From positions 1 through 12,971 of the forward strand of contig CAMCQX010000013.1 in assembly GCA_945876985.1 (NCBI GenBank): a stretch of DNA of 12,971 nucleotides, read 5' to 3'. Positions 6,898 through 12,971 of the stretch are shown one piece after another. The position numbers and the translations under genes were made by a program. The stretch's first letter is position 1. Each line of letters starts with the position of its first letter. The notes under the pieces are model-generated. The model was given only the letters and a program-made list of their open reading frames with translations. It did no database searches and was not told where the DNA came from. Source of the DNA: Chitinophaga pinensis. GTDB lineage: Bacteria > Bacteroidota > Bacteroidia > UKL13-3.

Positions 6898-7946
6898 AAA
6901 CACACCAAAAATATATGCAGCGCTGTATTGAATTAGCGCAAAATGGCGCTGGTACAGTATCGCCAAACCCTTTGGTGGGCTGTGTGATAGTGTATAACAA
7001 TACCATTATTGGCGAAGGTTGGCACATGAAATATGGTGAAGCTCATGCGGAAGTAAATGCTATAAATTCAGTAAAACAAAAGCATTTATTACCGGAAGCA
7101 ACGCTTTATGTGAACTTAGAACCTTGTCATCATTTTGGAAAAACTCCTCCTTGTGCTGATTTTATTATTGATAATAAAATAAAAAAAGTGGTGGTAGGAA
7201 TAATTGATCCTTTTGAAAAAGTAGCAGGACAAGGAATTCAAAAACTGAAAGATGCAGGAATTGAAGTGGAAGTTGGAATATTAGAAGCTGAGTGCAAGTA
7301 TTTAAACAGACGTTTTATTAAATATATAACACAACAAAAACCATATATTATTTTAAAATGGGCACAAACTTTTAACGGCTATATAGCTCCTGATGCTACT
7401 AAAATAAGTGCGGAGGAATTTGAAATTCAACGCCATATTACCGATAGAATTGTTCAACGATTGGTTCACAGATGGAGAACAAAGGAAGATGCAATTATGG
7501 TTGGCACAAACACAGCTTTATTTGACAATCCGGCATTAAATGCAAGAGAATGGACAGGCCGAAACCCAATAAGAATAGTACTTGACAGAACTTTGCGTTT
7601 ACCACATGATTTAAAATTATTCGACAAAAGTGAACCCACCATCGTATTTACTTCTGTTCAAAAAGAGTCGGAACATAACCTCACTTTTATTCAATTGGAT
7701 TTTGAAAAAAACTGGTTGAATGAAATGCTGAATGAATTGTATAAACTTAAAATTCAAAGCGTAGTTATAGAAGGTGGAACAAAATTATTAAATGCTGTTA
7801 TTGCTAATAAAATATGGGATGAAGCAATCATTTTTACTTCGCCAAAAACCATCAATGATGGAATAAAAGCACCACTTATATATGGCAATAAAATTCAACA
7901 AGAAGACATTGATGGTGTAATGATGAATGTACTTTTAGCTAATTAA
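6894..7946 (+). CDS. ribD: Bifunctional riboflavin biosynthesis protein RibD
   Basis: 350 aa, full family length. It catalyses two consecutive steps of riboflavin synthesis, deamination of the pyrimidine ring and then reduction of the ribose to ribitol. The N-terminal deaminase (about 1-145) has the substrate loop SPNPLVG (23-29), zinc ligand and catalytic Glu in HAE (H51, E53), and zinc cysteines in EPCHHFGKTPPC (C78, C87). The C-terminal NADPH reductase (about 150-350) has KWAQTFNGYIA, MVGTNTALFDNP and VIEGGTKLLNA. The start is TTG at 6894: KTHQKYMQRC matches the usual RibD N-terminus, and the first in-frame ATG (6915) would remove seven conserved-looking residues. No other rib gene is in the window. 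The transporter 19 bases downstream is probably co-transcribed. Confidence 0.95.
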   Translation: MKTHQKYMQRCIELAQNGAGTVSPNPLVGCVIVYNNTIIGEGWHMKYGEAHAEVNAINSVKQKHLLPEATLYVNLEPCHHFGKTPPCADFIIDNKIKKVVVGIIDPFEKVAGQGIQKLKDAGIEVEVGILEAECKYLNRRFIKYITQQKPYIILKWAQTFNGYIAPDATKISAEEFEIQRHITDRIVQRLVHRWRTKEDAIMVGTNTALFDNPALNAREWTGRNPIRIVLDRTLRLPHDLKLFDKSEPTIVFTSVQKESEHNLTFIQLDFEKNWLNEMLNELYKLKIQSVVIEGGTKLLNAVIANKIWDEAIIFTSPKTINDGIKAPLIYGNKIQQEDIDGVMMNVLLAN

Positions 7947-7965
7947 ATATAACAAAAACCAATCA

Positions 7966-8838
7966 ATGATATTTTTACTCTTAAGTATTTTAGCATCTAC
8001 CATTACCGTAAGTTTTTTTAAAATTTTTGAACGTGTAGGTGTAAATACTTTACAAGGCATTATTTTTAACTATATAACTTGTGCTGTTTTAGGTAATTTA
8101 TTTACCACAGAAACTCCAGTAATTTTAACAAATTTTTACCAGCAAGATTGGTTTCCATACACACTTTTATTAGGATTTTTATTTATCAGTATATTTTTTG
8201 TAATTGGCGAAACTTCCCAAAAAATGGGTGTTTCTGTAAGCATGGTTTCTGCCAAACTTTCGGTGGTAATACCTATTTTGTTTGCTTTGCTATTTTTTAA
8301 AGAAGGTCTTTCTTTTTTTCAAATTATAGGAATTGTATTATCGCTGTTAGCAGTATATTTTATTAGCCAAAAGCAAGATGAAGGTACTACTAAAACTAAA
8401 AACTTATGGGTGCTTCCAGCAATTGTTTTTGTGGGTAGCGGCATTATTGATACTACTTTAAATTTTATTCAAAAGCAGTTTATTCCCGCAGTGAGTGAAG
8501 CGTATATAATAACTACAGTTTTTAGTATTGCATTTGTATTGGGCGCTATTTATCTGAGTTATTTGGTAATTTTTAAAAATGAAAAATTAGCTTTTAAAAA
8601 TGTTTATTGGGGAATATTGTTAGGCATTCCAAACTACTTTAGTATGTTATTTTTAGTAAAAACTTTAAGTAATTTTCATGCTGCTAGCGCAACAATTTTT
8701 CCTATTAATAATATTGGAATTGTGGCTTTAAGCACATTGGTTTCTGTATGGTTTTTTAAAGAAAAACTGAATGCTAAAAACATCATCGGTTTGGCTTTAT
8801 CGTTAACAGCTATTGCATTAATTGCTATAAAATTTTAG
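7966..8838 (+). CDS. EamA/DMT-superfamily transporter
   Basis: 290 aa integral membrane protein with ten hydrophobic helices in two repeats of five. Approximate spans are 2-18, 28-45, 65-85, 92-113, 116-135, 147-165, 178-203, 213-230, 238-263 and 268-290. The end of each half has the EamA pattern, with a helix running into FFKEGLSFFQIIGIVLSLLAV in the first half and WFFKEKLNAKNIIGLALSLTA in the second. This is the drug/metabolite transporter superfamily, inner membrane, substrate not readable from sequence. It starts 19 bases after ribD and ends 5 bases before yigZ, so it is almost certainly in the same transcript. Because RibN riboflavin transporters belong to this superfamily, a flavin substrate is conceivable from context, but nothing in the sequence proves it. 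Confidence 0.88.
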   Translation: MIFLLLSILASTITVSFFKIFERVGVNTLQGIIFNYITCAVLGNLFTTETPVILTNFYQQDWFPYTLLLGFLFISIFFVIGETSQKMGVSVSMVSAKLSVVIPILFALLFFKEGLSFFQIIGIVLSLLAVYFISQKQDEGTTKTKNLWVLPAIVFVGSGIIDTTLNFIQKQFIPAVSEAYIITTVFSIAFVLGAIYLSYLVIFKNEKLAFKNVYWGILLGIPNYFSMLFLVKTLSNFHAASATIFPINNIGIVALSTLVSVWFFKEKLNAKNIIGLALSLTAIALIAIKF

Positions 8839-8843
8839 TTTAT

Positions 8844-9458
8844 ATGTTATTTTCCGATACCTATTTAACCATTGAAAGCAATTCGCAAGGCGAATATAAA
8901 GACAAAGGCAGTCAATTTATTGGTTTTGCTTATGCAATAAAAACGGAAGAGGAAGGCAAGGAAATAGTGAGGCAATTAAAAAAAGAACATCCGCAAGCTA
9001 ACCATCATTGTTGGGCTATGGTGCTTGGCGCAAATAAAGAATTTCAGAAAAGTACAGACGATAGAGAACCAGCAAACACGGCTGGCAAACCAATATTAAG
9101 AGCTATTTTACAAAAAAATTTAACTTATGTTTTGATAGTGGTGGTGAGGTATTTTGGAGGAAAATTATTGGGAGTTCCTGGCTTAATAAACGCTTATCAT
9201 GTTGCGGGAATTGAAGCTTTAACCAATGCTAAAATTTTAGAAAAACAAGTAATAGAACAATATGAAGTAGAGGCAGAATTTATATTACACAATCATTTGT
9301 ACAAGGTTGGTAAAAACAATGTTATTAAATTATATCCGAATAACAATTTAAATACAAACAGTTTTATATTTGAAGTGAGAAAATCCAAAGCCGATGATGT
9401 TTTAAAGCAACTGAATGACGCGGGAATTTGTCAAATAAAGTTTAAAGGAATTATATGA
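8844..9458 (+). CDS. yigZ: YigZ/IMPACT family protein
   Basis: 204 aa, the usual length of bacterial YigZ. The N-terminal IMPACT domain (UPF0029, about 1-125) shows KGSQFIGFAY (21-30), NHHCWA (53-58), the signature TDDREPANTAGKPIL (71-85), and VRYFGGKLLGVPGLINAY (101-118). The C-terminal part (about 135-204) is the small ferredoxin-like DUF1949-type domain. The eukaryotic relative IMPACT controls the Gcn2 translational stress kinase; in bacteria the function is unsettled, with a link to ribosomes or translation proposed. The signature reads TDDREPANTAGKP rather than the more common SDDGEPSGTAGKP, a mild variation. It lies 5 bases after the transporter gene, and its TGA overlaps the ATG of the metallopeptidase gene (ATGA). 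Confidence 0.93.
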   Translation: MLFSDTYLTIESNSQGEYKDKGSQFIGFAYAIKTEEEGKEIVRQLKKEHPQANHHCWAMVLGANKEFQKSTDDREPANTAGKPILRAILQKNLTYVLIVVVRYFGGKLLGVPGLINAYHVAGIEALTNAKILEKQVIEQYEVEAEFILHNHLYKVGKNNVIKLYPNNNLNTNSFIFEVRKSKADDVLKQLNDAGICQIKFKGII

Positions 9459-11233
9459 GAATTTTTAATCAAGCCAAGGGCATGAAACTATTATTAATAT
9501 TAAGCATTATTTATGCTCCATTTGCCATTGCACAGCAAAATAATTTTGGTAAATATTTAGGTAATAAATCGTCCAAACTATTTATTCCGTCTCAAAAAAT
9601 TAGTATAAATAATTTAACTTCTTTGGCTAAAAATAATTTAGACTTAAGTAGCGTTGCAAAGCAATATTTATTAGACAATACAAAGGAATTACAAATTGGA
9701 AATTGTAATTTAAAATTGACCAATACTTATGAAAGTTTAGTGGGAACACATTACCAATTTATACAAACATATATTGGTTCAGAAATTTATCAATCGAACA
9801 TAAAAATAGCTATCAATAACCAAGCTGAAATTATAAATATTATCAATGATTTAGTTGATTTAAGAAACAAAAATCTTCCAACAACTATATTACAAAATAA
9901 TGAATTTTGGACTTATGATGGCACTGAATTAACAGCAACTAAAAAAGTTATTTCAGGTAATAAAGAGCAGCTTTTTACATTAAATAATCAATTGATTTAT
10001 GAAAATATAAAAAGCTTAAATAAAGGTAAAACTGATACCAATGTTTTGGTAAAAATATTTAATCCTGATCCGCTTACAAGTGCCAGAAGTGAGTATGTAG
10101 CACCTTATTTAAACTATAATAAATTAGATACTCCAGCATTAAACAATGAAAGAAAAGATTTGCTTTTAGGTTTAAAAATAGATGATGATGGAAATTATTT
10201 AGCCGAAAATAAATACGTGCTAATAAAGGATATATATGCTCCAAATGTGGCTCCGTTTGTTACCAAATATAAAGATAGTTTAATAGTTACTAGAAATACC
10301 GATATTTTTAAACAAGAAATGGTTTTGTATCATATCAAACATGTTCAAGAATACATACAAAGTTTAGGATTTACCAATATTCAAAACCAATTATGGGTAG
10401 ACGCAATGGGTACATTTGCCGATAATTCACAGTTTGATTATAGTGGACAAGAACCCTATATTTTTTTCGGAATTGGCGGAATTCCAGATGCGGAAGATGC
10501 AGATGTAATAGTTCATGAATATGGACATGCAATAGGTTATTATATTGCTCCTAATACCATTGAAAGTGAAGAAAGAATTGGCATAGATGAAGGGAACAGT
10601 GATATTTTAGCAGTTATTTACTCCAAGAAATTAAGCGATTATAATTGGCGTAAAGTTTTTAATTGGGATGGTAATTTGTGGGGAGGAAGAACTACTTTAA
10701 ACACAAAAAATTATGTAGATGATTATGTAATGAACCGTTATTCATTATGTGATATTTGGAGTGGTGCTGTTACTGATTTTGCTGAGCAAATAGGTTTGGA
10801 TACCACAGTTACATTATTGCTTACCGCCATGGCTTCCATGCAATCTAACATGAAAATACCTGAGTTTGCAAAATTGTTTATTCAAGCTGATAGTTTATTG
10901 TATAACAAATACCATTTTGCAACCATAAAAAACTCGTTCTTCAACCGAAAACTCATCTCTTCCGTTTCTATTGATGAAGTGTTAGATGCTTCGTTAATTA
11001 AGATCATCAATTCACAAGGATTTGCTAGTTCAAATGAGCCTTTGATGATACAAGTTCCTAGCAATGAAAAGTATCAAGTTACAGTTTATAATTTACAAGG
11101 TAAGCAGGTGTTAGAATTCAATAACCAGCAGAATTCAGCAAGCATCAATTCAGAATTATTAAATGCGGGTATGTATATAATAAATATTGCCGGTGGCAAC
11201 AAAAATTACAATTTTAAAATAGCTAAATACTAA
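9455..11233 (+). CDS. Secreted M36-like zinc metallopeptidase with T9SS sorting domain
   Basis: 592 aa. It has an N-terminal signal peptide (hydrophobic core LLLILSIIYAPFAIA, predicted cut before QQNN), a propeptide-like region resembling FTP/PepSY (about 60-150), then a fungalysin/thermolysin-like gluzincin core. DAEDADVIVHEYGHA carries HExxH (H354, E355, H358) and the third zinc ligand is E379 in IDEGNSD, the EGxSD pattern of family M36. Upstream LWVDAMGTFADNSQF is also typical. The last 70 or so residues (QVTVYNLQGKQVLEF...NYNFKIAKY) form a type A T9SS C-terminal domain, so export is across the inner membrane by Sec and the outer membrane by type IX secretion. The ATG at 9455 overlaps the yigZ stop. 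ATG 9482 (M10) gives a shorter, equally good signal peptide and may be the true start. The substrate is unknown; the protein is probably degradative or processes surface proteins. Confidence 0.9.
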   Translation: MRIFNQAKGMKLLLILSIIYAPFAIAQQNNFGKYLGNKSSKLFIPSQKISINNLTSLAKNNLDLSSVAKQYLLDNTKELQIGNCNLKLTNTYESLVGTHYQFIQTYIGSEIYQSNIKIAINNQAEIINIINDLVDLRNKNLPTTILQNNEFWTYDGTELTATKKVISGNKEQLFTLNNQLIYENIKSLNKGKTDTNVLVKIFNPDPLTSARSEYVAPYLNYNKLDTPALNNERKDLLLGLKIDDDGNYLAENKYVLIKDIYAPNVAPFVTKYKDSLIVTRNTDIFKQEMVLYHIKHVQEYIQSLGFTNIQNQLWVDAMGTFADNSQFDYSGQEPYIFFGIGGIPDAEDADVIVHEYGHAIGYYIAPNTIESEERIGIDEGNSDILAVIYSKKLSDYNWRKVFNWDGNLWGGRTTLNTKNYVDDYVMNRYSLCDIWSGAVTDFAEQIGLDTTVTLLLTAMASMQSNMKIPEFAKLFIQADSLLYNKYHFATIKNSFFNRKLISSVSIDEVLDASLIKIINSQGFASSNEPLMIQVPSNEKYQVTVYNLQGKQVLEFNNQQNSASINSELLNAGMYIINIAGGNKNYNFKIAKY

Positions 11234-11239
11234 ATAAAT

Positions 11240-11956
11240 ATGAGCGCAAATAAAACAGTATTAATTACAGGAATAACAAAAGGAATTGGTCGCTCATTGG
11301 CCGAATTGTTTGCAGCAAATGGCTTTAATGTTGCGGGCTGCGCTCGCAACGAAAAAGAAATAAATGTGTTTAAAGCGGAACTTTGGAATACTTACGAAAA
11401 TCAACGGTTTTTAATTGCCTCGGTAGATGTAAGCGACAAAATAGCTTTGCAAGCTTTTGCCAGTGACGTATTATTAGAATTTGAAACCATTGATGTGTTA
11501 ATTAATAATGCGGGTGTATTTATTCCAGGAAGTATTTTAGAAGAAGAAGATGGAATATTTGAACAACAAATTAATACTAATTTAGCTAGCGCTTATCATT
11601 TAACTCGCGAAATAGTTCCAAGTATGAAGGCCAATCAACAAGGTTATATTTTCAATATTTGTAGTACTGCTAGTATCAAAGCTTATCCTAATGGTGGTAG
11701 TTATTGTATTAGTAAATTTGCTATGCTTGGCATGACTAAAGTATTGCGCGAGGAATTAATGGAACATCATGTAAAAGTAACTGCAATATTGCCTGGAGCT
11801 ACCTTAACCAATAGTTGGAATGGCACTGATTTACCAGCAGAAAGATTTATAAAACCCGAAGACATAGCCAATACCATTTGGAATATTTATAACTTATCGG
11901 ACAATACAGTGGTAGAAGAAGTAATCATTCGTCCACAATTAGGCGATTTAGGATAA
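11240..11956 (+). CDS. Classical short-chain dehydrogenase/reductase
   Basis: 238 aa SDR, the length of a classical single-domain member. The cofactor motif is TGITKGIG (10-17), the structural motif is NNAG (89-92), and the catalytic set is S142, Y155 and K159 (YCISK), with N at about 110 in the INTNLAS segment completing the usual tetrad. PGATLTNSW after the active site contacts the nicotinamide. The end of the first strand region reads GCARNEKE, where an Arg after the second strand often favours NADP(H). It starts 6 bases after the metallopeptidase stop, so it is probably co-transcribed as the last gene of the plus-strand run. No clear terminator follows. The substrate is not predictable; KPEDIANTIWNI is a common C-terminal feature of Bacteroidota members annotated simply as SDR oxidoreductases. 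Confidence 0.92.
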   Translation: MSANKTVLITGITKGIGRSLAELFAANGFNVAGCARNEKEINVFKAELWNTYENQRFLIASVDVSDKIALQAFASDVLLEFETIDVLINNAGVFIPGSILEEEDGIFEQQINTNLASAYHLTREIVPSMKANQQGYIFNICSTASIKAYPNGGSYCISKFAMLGMTKVLREELMEHHVKVTAILPGATLTNSWNGTDLPAERFIKPEDIANTIWNIYNLSDNTVVEEVIIRPQLGDLG

Positions 11957-12353
11957 AAAAAATAACGTAAATTAAATTTGCTGTTTATTTTAATGTTTCA
12001 ATGCTTCAAATACATTTTTTAAAATTAAAAAAAGCGGTCAAATAATCCCTTTATTTTACCTTAAACTCTCCTATTTCATTTGTGATAATAACGCAATTTA
12101 TTTTTTGTTTTTTCCAATTCTCAAGCCCACTTTTTATATTTAATTTTTTAAAATAAATTTGGTTAGCATTTAATTTATAAAGACATTAAAGACATTATTT
12201 TTTTTCCTATCAAAACTGAATGTCGCAGTCTGATTTTACTAATAAAACTAGTTTTTAATCTACTGTTTTTTTTGTGATAATTCCAAATTTAAAAAAAAAT
12301 AATTTTTTTAATTAAGAAATTTTTTAGAATATGCATTCTCAAAAAACAGCATA
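11957..12353. other. AT-rich intergenic stretch, no recognised gene
   Basis: About 400 bases after the SDR gene with long A and T runs. It contains a TAAATTTG match to the -7 consensus (plus, 11973-11980) without a good -33 partner, a 9-base tandem repeat around 12178-12196 (TAAAGACAT twice), and a palindrome AAAACTAGTTTT (12244-12255). On the minus strand a 44-codon stop-to-stop frame (12051-12185) reads plausibly as protein (NANQIYFKKLNIKSGLENW and onward to GEFKVK) but has no start codon, so it could be a gene remnant. I recognise no RNA gene or GC-containing terminator. Confidence 0.35.
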
Positions 12354-12746
12354 TTGAATAAAAATTTACACATAATTTACACTTATTTTTTAATTATAAA
12401 TTCCTTAAAAGGTGCAATTAGCAAGCATGTGGCTACTAATTCTACTTTCAATTTTGGTCAAATAATTAACAAAAAAATAATACTTGAATTTTATAAAAAA
12501 CAAGTAGCCAAGGCATTTGCGTGTTTTACATCAAAAGTGCATTTTAATTATACGCAATTTTCACATCCAATAAGTCAGCTTTCAAATAGCATTTATAAAA
12601 CCTTTTTCAAGTTTTATAAACTTAATATTTCCAAAGCATCAAAACTAATAACAATCAATCTTTTTTTAAGTAAAAAAGCATTTTCAAATGAACTTTTAAA
12701 TTGCTTAATTTATACTAACCAACATTACAATTTTTTAAAAAAATAA
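12354..12746 (+). CDS. Doubtful ORF, 130 codons
   Basis: An open frame of 130 codons with a TTG start; I do not recognise the product. The composition argues against a real protein: no Asp, only two Glu, and much Lys, Asn, Phe, Ile and Ser, which is what translating AT-rich non-coding DNA gives. In favour, a stop-free run this long is unexpected at this AT content. The first 12 residues (LHIIYTYFLII) are hydrophobic, but there is no clean signal peptide. It ends 36 bases before the secreted-protein gene and has no recognisable ribosome binding site or promoter. The opposite strand has protein-like pieces interrupted by stops in one frame (for example LKCTFDVKHANALATCFL and KLKVELVATCLLIAPFKEF), so a decayed minus-strand gene is an alternative. 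Confidence 0.2.
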   Translation: MNKNLHIIYTYFLIINSLKGAISKHVATNSTFNFGQIINKKIILEFYKKQVAKAFACFTSKVHFNYTQFSHPISQLSNSIYKTFFKFYKLNISKASKLITINLFLSKKAFSNELLNCLIYTNQHYNFLKK

Positions 12747-12782
12747 GGATCAATACAAAAAAATAATAAAATAATATATAAA

Positions 12783-12971
12783 ATGGAAAATTTCAACAAA
12801 AAAAATCAACTCCGAATCGTAGCGTTTATTACAGCGCTTTTTTTTACATTCACCGTGAATGTATTTGCACAAGTTGCCCAAAGTAATAATTATACTTTTA
12901 GTACAGGAAGCACGGGGAATTTAGCACTTGATATGAATAGCAATGCTATTGATTTAAGTAACCAGCCCGAC
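12783..12971 (+). CDS. Secreted protein, N-terminal fragment
   Basis: The first 63 codons of a gene that runs off the window. A signal peptide is clear: charged start MENFNKKNQLR, hydrophobic core IVAFITALFFTFTVNV, and a predicted cut after VFA. The mature start SNNYTFSTGSTGNLALDMN (about 34-52) resembles the N-termini of large Bacteroidota extracellular proteins that often carry fibronectin-type or adhesin domains and a T9SS tail. That part lies outside, so the class cannot be confirmed. The leader is extremely AT-rich, with no Shine-Dalgarno sequence close to the ATG; an AAGGA at about 12745 is too far away. Confidence 0.75.
   Translation, partial: MENFNKKNQLRIVAFITALFFTFTVNVFAQVAQSNNYTFSTGSTGNLALDMNSNAIDLSNQPD

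Noticed and set aside
10882..11064. Minus-strand 60-codon ORF
   Set aside because: It lies antisense to the metallopeptidase, which reads through with clear domain structure.
11973..11980. TAAATTTG, an exact -7 promoter match after the SDR gene
   Set aside because: No -33 element at the right distance and no gene close downstream; such matches are frequent by chance at this AT content.
12178..12196. Two tandem copies of TAAAGACAT as a possible repeat array or binding site
   Set aside because: Only two short copies, with no further units and no unique spacers, so neither CRISPR nor a convincing iteron.
12244..12255. Perfect palindrome AAAACTAGTTTT as a terminator or operator
   Set aside because: There is no loop and only a few GC pairs, and it is not near a gene end or start.

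Overview
The window looks like a chromosomal segment of an AT-rich member of the Bacteroidota (roughly one third GC by eye). Three observations support this. A secreted metallopeptidase ends in a type IX secretion (T9SS) C-terminal sorting domain. Start codons lack recognisable Shine-Dalgarno sequences. The one convincing promoter, upstream of tRNA-Cys, carries the TAnnTTTG -7 element typical of this phylum. I would not go below phylum level.

Layout. 1-1634 (minus): an APC-superfamily cationic amino acid permease, cut off at the window edge, whose reading frame is broken about ten codons after its ATG at a run of nine A. 1818-3191 (plus): a LutB-type iron-sulfur protein of lactate oxidation, without LutA or LutC nearby. 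3224-3253: a symmetrical terminator shared with the converging tRNA-Cys (3255-3325, minus). 3423-5242 (minus): a two-gene unit of an NAD-dependent epimerase/dehydratase followed by a cyclase-family (kynurenine-formamidase-like) hydrolase. 5341-11956 (plus): seven closely packed co-directional genes, encoding a degenerate arginase-fold protein, an alkyltransferase-like DNA repair protein, RibD, an EamA-type transporter, a YigZ/IMPACT protein, a secreted M36-like metallopeptidase with a T9SS tail, and a short-chain dehydrogenase. 11957-12782: a very AT-rich gap of 826 bases with no recognisable gene, only one doubtful ORF. 12783-12971 (plus): the first 63 codons of a secreted protein.

How the genes fit together. 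The seven-gene run has gaps of 2, 57, 19, 5 and 6 bases plus one ATGA overlap, so co-transcription of at least large parts is likely. The products are functionally mixed (DNA repair, riboflavin synthesis, transport, translation-related YigZ, secreted protease), so it reads as a housekeeping cluster rather than a pathway.

I found no CRISPR array, prophage, insertion sequence or defence system, and no clear sign of a new multi-gene system. The points most worth a second look are the permease frameshift at a homopolymer, the arginase-like protein lacking its metal ligands, the alkyltransferase-like protein lacking the acceptor cysteine, the orphan LutB, and the unexplained 826-base gap.
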